Assembly: GCF_024172085.1 (NCBI RefSeq)
Contig: NZ_JAMZDZ010000001.1
Span: 7,006,001 to 7,070,000, forward strand
Reading direction: 5' to 3'
Origin: Hamadaea flava
GTDB taxonomy: Bacteria > Actinomycetota > Actinomycetes > Mycobacteriales > Micromonosporaceae
Length of the DNA stretch: 64,000 nucleotides
Every line of letters starts with the position of its first letter. Position 1 is the stretch's first letter. A program made the position numbers and the translations under genes. The notes below the pieces were generated by a model. That model searched no databases and had not been told where the DNA came from. It saw only the letters and a list, made by a program, of their open reading frames with translations. Positions 32,403 to 40,766 of the stretch are shown piece after piece.

Positions 32403-34448
32403 GTGCAACCCCTCCTGCATGATCTCGTGAGCGTCGTTCACGCCCCCGCTTCGGCTCTCGGCGGCGCCGACGGCCAGCTCCGGCCGACCGGTGCGCAGGG
32501 TCTGTTCCACGCCGACTACCGGGTGATCTCCGAAGCCGTGCTGCGAGTGGACGGTCGAGAACCGGTGGCGGTCGCGCACAGCCTGACCGGGCCGGGCGCC
32601 GCCGTCTTCGTCGGGCTGCTGCCCTGGCTGGGCGATCTGTCACCCGACCCGACCGTACGCGTCGAGCGCCGTCGCCGGCTGACCGCCGACGGGATGACGG
32701 AGCACGTCACGTTCGCCAACACCTCCCACGAGCCCGTGACTCTCGGCCTCACCATCGACCTGGCCTGCGATCTCGCCGCCATCGAGACGGTGAAGTCGGG
32801 CGGCTTGACCGCTCCGGTCGCGGTGCACCTGGACGGCGACCACCCGGTCTGGCGGCAGGGCGGACTGGCGGTCGGCGTCGCCGCACCGGACGCCCGGGTC
32901 GACGCCGCCGACACGACGGTCCAGCTGAGCTGGGCGATCACGGTCGAGTCGGGGTCGACGACCGAGGTGAGCTGGGCGGCGACGGTCAGCGATCCGCGCG
33001 CCGTCCTGATCGAGCCGGCCGGCCCGGTCGAATGGGAGCGCCCCGAGCTGGTCGCCGACGACCGGCGGCTGACCCGGCTGCTGGAGCAGTCGCTCGACGA
33101 CCTGGAATCGCTGCGCCTGGCCGAAGCCGGTACGCCCGAGGACGTCTTCCTCGGCGCCGGAGTGCCCTGGTACCTGACGTTGTTCGGACGCGACAGCCTG
33201 TGGGCGGCCCGGATGCTGCTGCCCCTCGGCACCGAGCTGGCCGCCGGGACACTGCGTACGCTGGCGCGCCGCCAGGGCCGGGCATTGGATCCGAGGTCGG
33301 GGGAGGCCCCGGGGAAGATCCTGCACGAGCTGCGGCGGCACGAGTTCCATGTGGCGCTCGACGGCGAGGAGCTGTCGCTGCCCCCGGCGTACTACGGGAC
33401 GGTCGACGCGACCACGTTGTGGATCAGCCTCCTGCACGACGCCTGGCGCTGGGGGCTGGCCGAGGACGTCGTCGAGGAGCTGCTGCCCACCCTGGAAGCC
33501 GCGCTGACCTGGCTCGACGAGTACGCCGACCCGGACCGCGACGGCTTCCTGGAGTACCTCGACACCAGTGGGCTCGGCCTGGCCAACCAGGGCTGGAAGG
33601 ACTCCGGCGACGCAGTGCGGTTCGCCGACGGCCGGCTCGCCGAAGCCCCGATCGCGCTCGCCGAGGTCCAGGCGTACGCCTGCCAGGCGGCGACGAACGC
33701 GGCCGCGCTGCTCGACGCGTTCGGCCGGCCCGCCGCCGACAAGTGGCGCACGTACGCCGTCGAGCTGTCCAAGCGCTTCCGGTCGGCGTTCTGGGTGGAC
33801 GGCCCGCGCGGGGCGTACCCGGCGATGGCGCTCGACCGGGCCAAGCGGCCGGTCGACGCCCTGACGAGCAACATCGGCCACCTGCTCGGCACCGGGATGC
33901 TGACCGCCGAGGAGTCGGCCCGGGTCGCCGAGCTGCTGGCGTCGCCGGAACTGGCGGGCGGCTACGGGCTGCGGACGATGTCCGACCGGGACGGCGGCTA
34001 CAACCCGCTGTCGTACCACTGTGGATCGATCTGGGCGCATGACACCGCGATCGCCGTGACGGGGCTGGCCGCGGAGGGCCACGCGGACGCGGTCGCAGTG
34101 CTCACGGAGGGCCTGCTCATCGCGGCGGAAGCCGTCGGCTATCGGCTGCCCGAGCTGCACGGCGGCGACGCCCGGACCGACCTTCGCCGCCCGACGCCGT
34201 ACCCGGCTGCGTGCCAGCCGCAGGCCTGGTCGGCGGCGAGCGCCGTCGCGATCGTGCACGCGGCGTCGGGCCTGCGCCCGGACGTGCCCGGCGGTCAGAT
34301 CACCCTGCGTCCGCTCGCGGGCGCGCCGCTCGGCGGCTTCACGGTCCGCGGTCTGCGCGTCGCCGGTCGCCGCGTCTCGGTCACCGTCGGCCGTGACGGC
34401 TCAGCTTCCCTCACCGGTACGCCGAGCGCCCTCACCATCCTCCCCTAA
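32403..34448 (+). CDS. glycogen debranching enzyme-like protein (amylo-alpha-1,6-glucosidase family)
   Basis: 681 residues. The N-terminal beta-sandwich region (to about 220; GLFHADYRVISEAVLRVDG is typical) is followed by an alpha/alpha-toroid glucosidase domain. Its motifs include TLFGRDSLWAARML, GKILHELR, LANQGWKDSGDAVRFADG and YNPLSYHCGSIWAHDTAIA, with acidic residues in WKDSGDA and at HDTA. This order matches GH133/GH63-like proteins annotated as glycogen debranching enzymes. Cytosolic; no signal peptide. The GTG start at 32403 follows GAGGAG. It lies alone between the oxidoreductase and a repeat. Confidence 0.88.
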   Translation: MQPLLHDLVSVVHAPASALGGADGQLRPTGAQGLFHADYRVISEAVLRVDGREPVAVAHSLTGPGAAVFVGLLPWLGDLSPDPTVRVERRRRLTADGMTEHVTFANTSHEPVTLGLTIDLACDLAAIETVKSGGLTAPVAVHLDGDHPVWRQGGLAVGVAAPDARVDAADTTVQLSWAITVESGSTTEVSWAATVSDPRAVLIEPAGPVEWERPELVADDRRLTRLLEQSLDDLESLRLAEAGTPEDVFLGAGVPWYLTLFGRDSLWAARMLLPLGTELAAGTLRTLARRQGRALDPRSGEAPGKILHELRRHEFHVALDGEELSLPPAYYGTVDATTLWISLLHDAWRWGLAEDVVEELLPTLEAALTWLDEYADPDRDGFLEYLDTSGLGLANQGWKDSGDAVRFADGRLAEAPIALAEVQAYACQAATNAAALLDAFGRPAADKWRTYAVELSKRFRSAFWVDGPRGAYPAMALDRAKRPVDALTSNIGHLLGTGMLTAEESARVAELLASPELAGGYGLRTMSDRDGGYNPLSYHCGSIWAHDTAIAVTGLAAEGHADAVAVLTEGLLIAAEAVGYRLPELHGGDARTDLRRPTPYPAACQPQAWSAASAVAIVHAASGLRPDVPGGQITLRPLAGAPLGGFTVRGLRVAGRRVSVTVGRDGSASLTGTPSALTILP

Positions 34449-34467
34449 CCTCCTTCCCGCCCGCTTT

Positions 34468-34534
34468 CCGTTGATCATGGAGTTAACCGTGGTCTCGACG
34501 GTGTGTCGCGACCGGAAGCTCCATGATCAACGGC
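34468..34534. repeat. GATC-type inverted repeat, family A variant
   Basis: CCGTTGATCATGGA (34469 on) and TCCATGATCAACGG (ending 34533) form outer arms. The centre contains GACGGTGTGTCGCGACC, a diverged form of the family A core. It begins with the shared CTTTCCG border and lies between convergent genes, so it may act as a terminator. Confidence 0.7.
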
Positions 34535-34543
34535 GGTGGAGGG

Positions 34544-35575
34544 TCAGGCGATCTCGTTGACGACGCCGGTCATCACGTCGCCGAGCGGCAGCCCGAGCCG
34601 GGAGCCGGCCAGGTCGGCCAGGTCGGCGCCGCGGGTCGGGTCGTCCCGGAAGCACGGCGTGATGGCCCGCCAGACGCGTACGCGAGTCTCGGGCTCGCTG
34701 AGGTCGAGCGCACCCAGGTCGAGCCGGTCGAGGATGCGGTCGAGCCGGGCCAGCTGCGCCGGCCGCCGCGCGCCCAGGACGATCCGCAGCGCTTGCTCAG
34801 GGCCGTGCCGAACCAGGAGCTCGGCGGGGTCGGTGCCGTCGGGCAGGGTGGCGATGTCGACCGGCCCCGCCCACGTACGCAGCAGCGGCAGCCAGCGTTC
34901 GAAGGCGTCCCGCCCGGCGTCGTCGCCGTCGAGCAGGAGGCTGAGCGAGGCGGTCGGGCCGATCGCCTTCCGCAGCAGCCGCAGGTGATGCTCGGTGAGG
35001 ACGATCCCGCACAACGCCACCGGCAGCAGCTGCTCCGGCGCGTGGTCGTGGACCATGCGGTGCACCGCGATGGCGTCGGCCGCGCCTTCCACGACGAAGA
35101 CCCGGATCGGCCGCCGATCGCGCCGCCGCCGGTGTGCCAGCTGGAGGCTGAGGCCGAACAGCGCCTCGCCCTTGTGGTAGATCGTGGTCGTCGGGGTGTT
35201 GAGATACTTCGGGGCGTCCGTTCGGCCGGACAGGTCCCGGCCGGTGAAGCCGATGACGTTGCCGCGCTGGTCGTGGATGGGGAAGACGACCCGCTGCCGC
35301 AGATAGTCGATGAGCCGTCCGGTCCGCGATCGCCGGACCAGACCCGCGGCCAGCAGCTCTTCCGGGGTGAAGCCGAGCCCGGTCAGCCGGTCGAGGACGG
35401 CGGTCCAGGTGGCCGGGGCGAAGCCGGGCTGCCACCACGATCCCGCGGCCGCCTCGATGCCGCGTTCTCGCAGGTACCGCCGGGCGGCCGGGACCTGCCG
35501 GAGCTGGGCGGCATAGAACGCCGCGGCGGCCCGGTTGGCCGCCAGCAGACGGGATGTCGCGGGTACGAACTCCAT
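34544..35575 (-). CDS. DnaG-like primase/Toprim protein lacking the zinc-binding domain
   Basis: 343 residues. It begins at the primase catalytic-core N-terminal subdomain (ARRYLRERGI, RVVFPIHDQRGNVIGFTGRD, APKYLNTPTTTIYHKGEALF) and continues into a Toprim domain with the catalytic Glu in VFVVEGAADAIAVH and the DxD in LLLDGDDAGRDAFERW. The CHC2-type zinc finger that precedes this core in DnaG is absent, as is a DnaB-interacting tail. Such standalone proteins are often linked to plasmids, phages or defence islands, so the role is uncertain. The ATG at 35575 is fixed by GGAAGGTGCC just upstream. A near-perfect palindrome covers the promoter. Confidence 0.82.
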   Translation of the reverse strand: MEFVPATSRLLAANRAAAAFYAAQLRQVPAARRYLRERGIEAAAGSWWQPGFAPATWTAVLDRLTGLGFTPEELLAAGLVRRSRTGRLIDYLRQRVVFPIHDQRGNVIGFTGRDLSGRTDAPKYLNTPTTTIYHKGEALFGLSLQLAHRRRRDRRPIRVFVVEGAADAIAVHRMVHDHAPEQLLPVALCGIVLTEHHLRLLRKAIGPTASLSLLLDGDDAGRDAFERWLPLLRTWAGPVDIATLPDGTDPAELLVRHGPEQALRIVLGARRPAQLARLDRILDRLDLGALDLSEPETRVRVWRAITPCFRDDPTRGADLADLAGSRLGLPLGDVMTGVVNEIA

Positions 35576-35586
35576 GGCACCTTCCA

Positions 35587-35608
35587 TGTTCGCACACGTG
35601 TACGAACA
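35587..35608 (-). promoter_or_regulatory. palindromic operator candidate ahead of the primase-like gene
   Basis: TGTTCGCACACGTGTACGAA then CA: 22 bases with ten of eleven pairs matching. It lies 12-33 bases before the start codon at 35575 and just downstream of TTGACC (35622-35617, minus strand), a plausible -35. Binding would block transcription; the regulator is not evident nearby. Confidence 0.5.
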
Positions 35609-35659
35609 CGGAAAGTGGTCAAGCCGGGGAGGCTCTCGGGCGAGCCGCCAGGAGTGCGT

Positions 35660-35923
35660 TCAGTCCACTGAGCGACGCATCGAGTAGGTGACGGCGTACA
35701 GGCGGTGCGGCTCGCCGTGGTGATAGACCGGGCTGCGGTCGTACGACTGCCAGCCTTCGGCGCCGGCGCGGTTGAGGTGACGCAGGTCGTCGAAGCGCTC
35801 GTCGGTGCCCCAACGCTGCACCCCGCCTGGGTGATAGAACACGGCGTCCCAGTCCAGGAACCGGTCGTTGCCGAGCGTTCCCGCCGAGCGGTACTCCAGC
35901 CGTGCGTACTCCCAGAGCCTCAT
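35660..35923 (-). CDS. small protein, DUF4177-like
   Basis: 87 residues beginning MRLWEYARLEYRSAG. The strand WEYARLEY, the helix HLNRAGAEGWQSYDR and the final strand YAVTYSMRRSV follow the beta-helix-beta pattern of DUF4177-type proteins (WEYK...LNxxGAEGWE...xxxLKR). Function is unknown. In-frame ATG/GTG codons up to 35959 are possible; 35923 is where the conserved part starts. It is 84 bases upstream of the primase-like gene on the same strand, though the operator there suggests a separate promoter. Confidence 0.6.
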   Translation of the reverse strand: MRLWEYARLEYRSAGTLGNDRFLDWDAVFYHPGGVQRWGTDERFDDLRHLNRAGAEGWQSYDRSPVYHHGEPHRLYAVTYSMRRSVD

Positions 35924-36228
35924 GGCGTCCATTGTGCCCATCGGGTCCGAGACCCGCACTCCCGCCCTTTACCGCTTATCCGGACAGAGCGCGCTGGAAC
36001 GCAGTCGACCCTACGGGCGACCAGTGAGGTAGCTGGTGTTCCACCGGCGGACGGCCGACCCGGAATCCGCCTACCCACCGACGGAACGGCCAACGACTGC
36101 GAGGCCCACGACCGGGAGGCCCACGACCGCGAGGTGCCGGCGGGTGAACGGCCCGACTTCCGGATGGTCACGCACCGAACCGGTGCGGGGAAAGGTATCC
36201 GGGCTTCCGGAGATCGTTCAGGGCGCAC
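35924..36228. other. gene-free stretch with short tandem and half-palindrome repeats
   Basis: 305 bases. It holds two tandem GAGGCCCACGACCGG/C units (36101-36130) and a half copy of the family E palindrome (GCTTCCGGAGATCGTT, 36203-36218) next to the HNH gene stop. Composition is less GC-rich than the surroundings. No gene is supported. Confidence 0.5.
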
Positions 36229-37251
36229 CTACGAAGCGCTCCCCGAGCCGCCCTGAAGCCCCCATGGCGGTAGCTCAGCACGGTAGATGTTCTGGTGGTG
36301 CCACCGGAGATACGCAGCGCCGGGCAGTGTCGCGCCCTGCGGTAGAACGATCCGATCCCGTAACGGTGGCCGACCGAAGACGGCGGCGACCGCCGGATCT
36401 TGGCGCGCCGCCTTCAGCTGTTCCGGCTTCACATGGATGCGCAGTCCGCCGTTGACTGTGATCAGGCCGGTATCGAAGGCAACGTCATGGGTCGGGCATG
36501 CGGCGAGGCCGTTGGCCGGGTCCAGCCGTTCCTCCGCGGTGCTGGCCCGCCACGGTTTGATGTGACTGGCGACGAGCATGCGGCGAGCGCGGACGCCCCC
36601 CGCGGTGACGGCGAGTCCGCAGAAACCGCACCGGTGACCATGGTTCCGCAGCACGGCGCCGGCGAACACGTGCTGCCCCACTCTTGCCTTCGCGACCAGC
36701 AGCTGTTCGGTGACCCGACTCTCCAGGCCAGAGATGGCCGCCAGCGTACGGGACTGTTCCTGGACCGATTTCTCGACCTCGTTGTGATCCAGTTCGTCCT
36801 GCCCGAGAAGGTCGCCAGCCGTCGCTTCCAGGCCGAGGAAGTCGGGCAGCTCTACGGGTCCGATCCCAACGTCGCGAGCCGCCTCGAGCAGACGACAGTA
36901 GATATGAGCCAGCAGCCCAGGCGTCCCCATCAGGTGCCGTGTGACGTCGAGATCGTGGCGGCCGCCGTGCGACCGGCTGCCGTCCAGGTTGGCCATCTTC
37001 GCGAGGATGCTGCTGTTCGGGCGATGGAACAGCGCGGCAAGTTGCGGCACGGGAAACGGTGCGCGCGGTGCTGAGCTGCTGCCGAACGTGCTGTGATCGA
37101 CCAGAAAGCCGGCGGCCAGGCACATGATCGTCTCTACCGGGCTGAAGACGACCTGCCTCCCGGAGGGGGCGTCGGAGCGGTGCGCGATTGCTTCCCATTG
37201 CTGTCGAGCAGACTGCGGCGACGGCTCCAGATACTCGGCGGCATCAGCCAC
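36229..37251 (-). CDS. HNH endonuclease (HNH_2 type), standalone
   Basis: 340 residues. The C-terminal half carries an HNH nuclease: HRCGFCGL (zinc-type Cys pair), then MLVASHIKPWRAS with the catalytic His, RLDPANGLAACPTHDVAFDT with the Asn and second His, and GLITVNGGLRIHV. This pattern is the HNH_2 family found in restriction-type enzymes. The N-terminal ~200 residues are helical and not recognised; they may bind DNA. No methyltransferase or partner gene is adjacent. GTG start at 37251 follows GAGGAG. The gene is less GC-biased than its neighbours, suggesting horizontal acquisition together with the primase-like gene. Confidence 0.85.
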   Translation of the reverse strand: MADAAEYLEPSPQSARQQWEAIAHRSDAPSGRQVVFSPVETIMCLAAGFLVDHSTFGSSSAPRAPFPVPQLAALFHRPNSSILAKMANLDGSRSHGGRHDLDVTRHLMGTPGLLAHIYCRLLEAARDVGIGPVELPDFLGLEATAGDLLGQDELDHNEVEKSVQEQSRTLAAISGLESRVTEQLLVAKARVGQHVFAGAVLRNHGHRCGFCGLAVTAGGVRARRMLVASHIKPWRASTAEERLDPANGLAACPTHDVAFDTGLITVNGGLRIHVKPEQLKAARQDPAVAAVFGRPPLRDRIVLPQGATLPGAAYLRWHHQNIYRAELPPWGLQGGSGSAS

Positions 37252-37380
37252 AGGCTCCTCATCCCGCTTGCCTCGAACGGAATCGCGATCACATCGGACA
37301 GACGGCGATCGTACCGCTGCCGCTCGTTGCTGGCGGGTTCGTTCCGCGACCAGGAGCCGACGGGATGAGGATGCATGCGG

Positions 37381-38244
37381 TCACGAGTTGAAGGTGTCGC
37401 AGACCTTGGGATCGCCGCCTTCGTACCCGGTGCTGAACCAGTGCTGCCGCTGCGCCGCCGAACCGTGCGTGAACTTCGATTCGTCGACGTGCCCGGTCGT
37501 CTTGCGCTGGATCGTGTCGTCGCCGACGGCTGCCGCCGCGTCCAGGGCGGACTGGATGTCGGCCTGCGACAGGCTTTTGATCAGGGGACGGCCGCTGGCG
37601 TCGGTGGTCTGCGTCGCGTGTTTGGCCCAGACCCCGGAGTAGCAGTCGGCCTGTAGCTCGACGGGAACCGAGTCGCCCTGGCCGCCGACTCCGACGCCGA
37701 GGAGGTTCTGCACGTGGTGGCCGTACTCATGGGCCAGCACATACGCCTGCGCGAATACACCCCGGGCGCCGAACCGCGATTCCAGCTCGTCGTAGAACGA
37801 CAGGTCGATGTAGACCTTGCCGTCCGGCGGGCAGTAGAACGGGCCGACCGACGAGTCGGCCTGGCCGCAGCCGGTGCTCACCGCTTGGCTGAAGAAGACC
37901 GTCTTGGCCTGCTGGTACTGCTTGCCGGCGGTCGCGGGCAGCGCGTCCTGCCAATAGTCCTGAATGGACGTGACGAAGAGCGCGCTGCGGCAGTCGGGCT
38001 CGTCGAGCCGGTTGGGGTTAGACGCCGCACACTTCGCCGCGAGGTCGCCGGAGTCGCCGCCGTCGCTGAGCATGTTGCCGCCCAGCACGCCGCCGCCCGC
38101 GAGGGCGACGAGGAGGAAGACGATGGTGACGATCCAGCCGCCGCGTCCGCTCGGCAGGGGGATGCCGCTCAACCCACCGCCACCCGCGCCGCGCCGATCC
38201 TCGATCTGACCGGTGTCGATCTGAGCGTCTTTGTTGAGGTCCAC
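37381..38244 (-). CDS. neutral zinc metallopeptidase, YpfJ/KPN_02809 family
   Basis: 287 residues. A ~35-residue cytosolic Gly-rich N-terminus and a single membrane helix (GWIVTIVFLLVALAGGGVLG) precede an extracytoplasmic domain. It has the zinc site YVLAHEYGHHVQNLLG and the third ligand in VELQADCYSGVWA. Conserved context includes FYCPPDGKVYIDLSFYDEL and four or more Cys likely in disulphides (CAAS/CRS, CGQ/CPP). Physiological substrates of this family are unknown. GTG start at 38244. It lies 30 bases downstream of the racemase-like gene on the same strand and could be the last gene of that run. Confidence 0.88.
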   Translation of the reverse strand: MDLNKDAQIDTGQIEDRRGAGGGGLSGIPLPSGRGGWIVTIVFLLVALAGGGVLGGNMLSDGGDSGDLAAKCAASNPNRLDEPDCRSALFVTSIQDYWQDALPATAGKQYQQAKTVFFSQAVSTGCGQADSSVGPFYCPPDGKVYIDLSFYDELESRFGARGVFAQAYVLAHEYGHHVQNLLGVGVGGQGDSVPVELQADCYSGVWAKHATQTTDASGRPLIKSLSQADIQSALDAAAAVGDDTIQRKTTGHVDESKFTHGSAAQRQHWFSTGYEGGDPKVCDTFNS

Positions 38245-38274
38245 GCCGGACCTCTACCCAGGACGCGCGATCGT

Positions 38275-39387
38275 CTACCGTGCCAAGCTCAGCACCTCGG
38301 TCGCGGTGGTCGCGTCGGCCAGCGCGTCCGGGTCCGGGTCGACGCCGATCCCCGGCCCGGTGGGGACCGCGAGATGCCCGTCTTCCAGGACGAACGGCCG
38401 CGTGATGTCGCGCGCGTAGTAGCGGCTCGACGCGGACGTGTCGCCAGGCAGGGTGAAGTCCGGCAACGCGGCCAGCGCGACGTTCGCGGCCCGGCCCAGG
38501 CCCGTCTCCAGCATGCCGCCGGCCCACACCGCCACGCCGTTGGCCGCGCACACGTCGTGGATGCGCCGTGCTTCCAGATATCCGCCGACCCGCCCCGGCT
38601 TGATGTTCACGATCGAGCACGCGCCCAGCGCGATGGCATCGGCCGCAGCACGCGCCGAGATGATCGACTCGTCCAGACAGATAGGGGTACGCACAACGCG
38701 CGCCAGTTCGGCGTGACCGCGTACGTCGTCTTCCGGGAGCGGCTGTTCGATGAGCAGCAGATCGAACGGGTCGAGCCGGGCCAGGTGCCGGGCGTCGGCC
38801 AGGGTGTACGCCGTGTTGGCGTCGACCTGCAGCAGGATGTCGTCGCCGAACCGTTCGCGGACGGCCCGGACCGCCTCGACGTCCCAGCCCGGTTCGATCT
38901 TCAGCTTGATCCGCAGGTACCCCTCGGCGAGGTAGCCGGCGACCGCGTCCAGCAGTTCGGGGATCGAGTCCATGATGCCGACCGAGACGCCGGACGGGAC
39001 GGCTGGGCGTACGGCGCCGAGGTAGGAGCCCAGCGACATGCCGGAGGCGCGCAGTTGCGCGTCGAGGACGGCGGTCAGCACTGCGGCCTTCGCCATCGGA
39101 TGCCCCTTGATCGGGGCGAAGGCACGCTCGACGGTGTGTGCCTCCATGGTGTCCAGTCCGGCCAGCGCCGGGACGAGGAAGCGGCGGATCACGTCGGCCG
39201 CGCCTTCGACGTACTCGGAGGAGTAGAGCGGCTCGTCCATCGCGACGCATTCGCCCCAGCCCTCGGCGTCCGGCCCGTACGCCCGGACCAGCAGCACGTC
39301 TCGGGCGTACTCGACGCCGAACGAGGTGCGGAACGGGGCGACCAGGGGCATCGCGACCCGGCGCAGTTCGATTCCGGTCAGCTTCAT
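38275..39387 (-). CDS. menC: o-succinylbenzoate synthase / N-succinylamino acid racemase (MenC2-type)
   Basis: 370-residue enolase-superfamily enzyme. The KxK base is in LRIKLKIEPGW, and the metal ligands are in LLQVDANTAY, LLIEQPLPEDD and PICLDESI. The second Lys is in CSIVNIKPGRVGGYLEA. The N-terminal RTSFGVEYARDVLLVR is typical of the OSBS/NSAR subgroup. OSBS makes o-succinylbenzoate for menaquinone; NSAR members racemise N-succinylamino acids. The gene is coupled (ATGA overlap, AAGGAG upstream) to a GNAT of the type that accompanies NSAR enzymes, and no other men gene is present, so NSAR activity is favoured. The symbol is family-level only. Confidence 0.85.
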   Translation of the reverse strand: MKLTGIELRRVAMPLVAPFRTSFGVEYARDVLLVRAYGPDAEGWGECVAMDEPLYSSEYVEGAADVIRRFLVPALAGLDTMEAHTVERAFAPIKGHPMAKAAVLTAVLDAQLRASGMSLGSYLGAVRPAVPSGVSVGIMDSIPELLDAVAGYLAEGYLRIKLKIEPGWDVEAVRAVRERFGDDILLQVDANTAYTLADARHLARLDPFDLLLIEQPLPEDDVRGHAELARVVRTPICLDESIISARAAADAIALGACSIVNIKPGRVGGYLEARRIHDVCAANGVAVWAGGMLETGLGRAANVALAALPDFTLPGDTSASSRYYARDITRPFVLEDGHLAVPTGPGIGVDPDPDALADATTATEVLSLAR

Positions 39388-40076
39388 GCGGGCTCCTTCA
39401 ACGCGTACGCCCCGTCGTCGGTGAATCCGGCGATGGTCCAACCGGCCGCCATCGGCCCTTGCAGTCCCTCGCGGACGGCGTACCGCCAGCTCGCCGCCGC
39501 AGCCGGGTCGGCCGAGCGCAGACCCTCGATGTCGGCAGGCGTGGCCACGAATCGGGTCGCCGCGGCCAGATCGGGGTCGGCGACCGGCTGCTCCAGCTCC
39601 CAGCAGATGTAGAGCCGGTCGCTCGGATCGCCGACGTTGATGCCGTCGGTCAGCGCGCCGTAGAAGTCTTCGAGGTACTCGGTCGCCCCGGCGCCCAGCT
39701 TCCGCAGATTGAAATACGCGTTCCGGCGTACCAGTGGGTCGAAGGTCCACCGGATGCGTGCGATGCCGTGGTGCCGTGACCAGTCGCGTTGATGGAGCTT
39801 GAGGGCGTGACCGACGCCCGCGCCTTGACCACCGGGGACCACGCCGGTGACGTGCGAGTGGAGGTGGTCGTCGCCGCGGAAGGCGACGCTGGCCCCGACC
39901 AGCTGCCCGTCCCGGTACGCCCCCACGACGTAGTTTCCGGCGTGGGCGAGGGCGCGCAAGGTGGACAGGTTGAGGATCTGGTCGGGCGAGTCCGCGCCCC
40001 AGACACGTTGCAGCAGCTCGCCGACGTCTGTGAGGCGGGCGACGTCGTCCAGCTCGATGATCTCCAGCTCCGCCAT
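39384..40076 (-). CDS. GNAT acyltransferase, COG3375 type, coupled to the racemase
   Basis: 230 residues. The N-terminal GNAT part has VWGADSPDQILNLSTLRAL, VVGAYRDGQLVGASVAF and the CoA-binding loop VVPGGQGAGVGHALKL. IRWTFDPLVRRNAYFNLRKLG is the hallmark of the family found beside OSBS/NSAR genes (COG3375). In characterised NSAR operons the GNAT partner succinylates D-amino acids before racemisation. That role is inferred here from the overlap with the racemase gene. It is read nine bases downstream of another GNAT gene. Confidence 0.85.
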   Translation of the reverse strand: MAELEIIELDDVARLTDVGELLQRVWGADSPDQILNLSTLRALAHAGNYVVGAYRDGQLVGASVAFRGDDHLHSHVTGVVPGGQGAGVGHALKLHQRDWSRHHGIARIRWTFDPLVRRNAYFNLRKLGAGATEYLEDFYGALTDGINVGDPSDRLYICWELEQPVADPDLAAATRFVATPADIEGLRSADPAAAASWRYAVREGLQGPMAAGWTIAGFTDDGAYALKEPA

Positions 40077-40085
40077 GCCGGGAGT

Positions 40086-40718
40086 CTAGGCCGTCAGCCA
40101 GTCCCGGCACTCGGCCAATCCGTCGATCTTGACGGCCGGCCCGCCATGCTGCTCGCGCCAGGCTTCGACCGGCAGCCGCAGTCGGACCATGTCGTCGGCC
40201 CCGTCGCCGTCGGCGTGGCGGTAGACGCCGTTGGGCAGGTAGCCGAGGCTGCGCGAGACGCCGACCGAGGCGGTGTTGTGGTGCCAGGCCTCGGTCTCCG
40301 CGACCAGCGCGTCGAGGTGATCGAAGGCGAGCGCCAAGACAGCCCGCCGCATGCGTTTGCCGATGCCCTGCCCGCGTGCCCCGGTGACCAGCCAGGACGC
40401 CGTCTCGACGGTACGCAGCCTGCCGAACTCCCGGGCCTCGAGCGTCTGCTCGCCGAGGATGCGGCCGTCGCGGAGCACCACGAACGGCAGTGTCCAGGTG
40501 CCCGGCCTGGAGTCGGCCCGATTCCGCCAGTACTGCTGGTAGACCCGCGCCGTGCGGTCGAGCCGGGGGTCGCCGTCGGCACCTGGCAGGGCCGGATTGA
40601 GTTCGACGTCGTCGGGGAGCGTCGCGGCCAGCGCCGGGAGGTCGGCCTCGGTCGTCGCCCGCAGGGTGAGGTCGTCGGCGGTCAGCTGGAGGTGAAGGAG
40701 CGCCTGCATGACCGTCAT
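40086..40718 (-). CDS. GNAT N-acetyltransferase, RimJ/RimL-like
   Basis: 210 residues. It starts with LTLRATTEADLPALAATLPD and has FVVLRDGRILGEQTLEARE, TASWLVTGARGQGIGKRMRR (the acetyl-CoA pyrophosphate loop GQGIGKRM) and NTASVGVSRSLGYLPNGVYR. This is the RimJ/RimL-type order for protein or small-molecule acetylation; the substrate is unknown. The start is at ATG 40718 or 40709, neither with a good ribosome site. It sits between the orphan antitoxin and the COG3375 GNAT, all on the minus strand. Confidence 0.85.
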   Translation of the reverse strand: MTVMQALLHLQLTADDLTLRATTEADLPALAATLPDDVELNPALPGADGDPRLDRTARVYQQYWRNRADSRPGTWTLPFVVLRDGRILGEQTLEAREFGRLRTVETASWLVTGARGQGIGKRMRRAVLALAFDHLDALVAETEAWHHNTASVGVSRSLGYLPNGVYRHADGDGADDMVRLRLPVEAWREQHGGPAVKIDGLAECRDWLTA

Positions 40719-40723
40719 TGTGC

Positions 40724-40766
40724 GACCGGCCCCGGATTGCCGCGCGGGCTTTTCGGCAGGCCGGTC
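40724..40766 (-). terminator. imperfect hairpin over the antitoxin stop codon
   Basis: GACCGGCC (40724-40731) pairs with GGCCGGTC (40759-40766), and inner TGCCG (40738-40742) with CGGCA (40754-40758), leaving a six-base bulge. It contains the first base pairs of the antitoxin stop and lies before the GNAT start at 40718. It may reduce read-through into the GNAT genes; no strong T-run follows. Confidence 0.35.
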
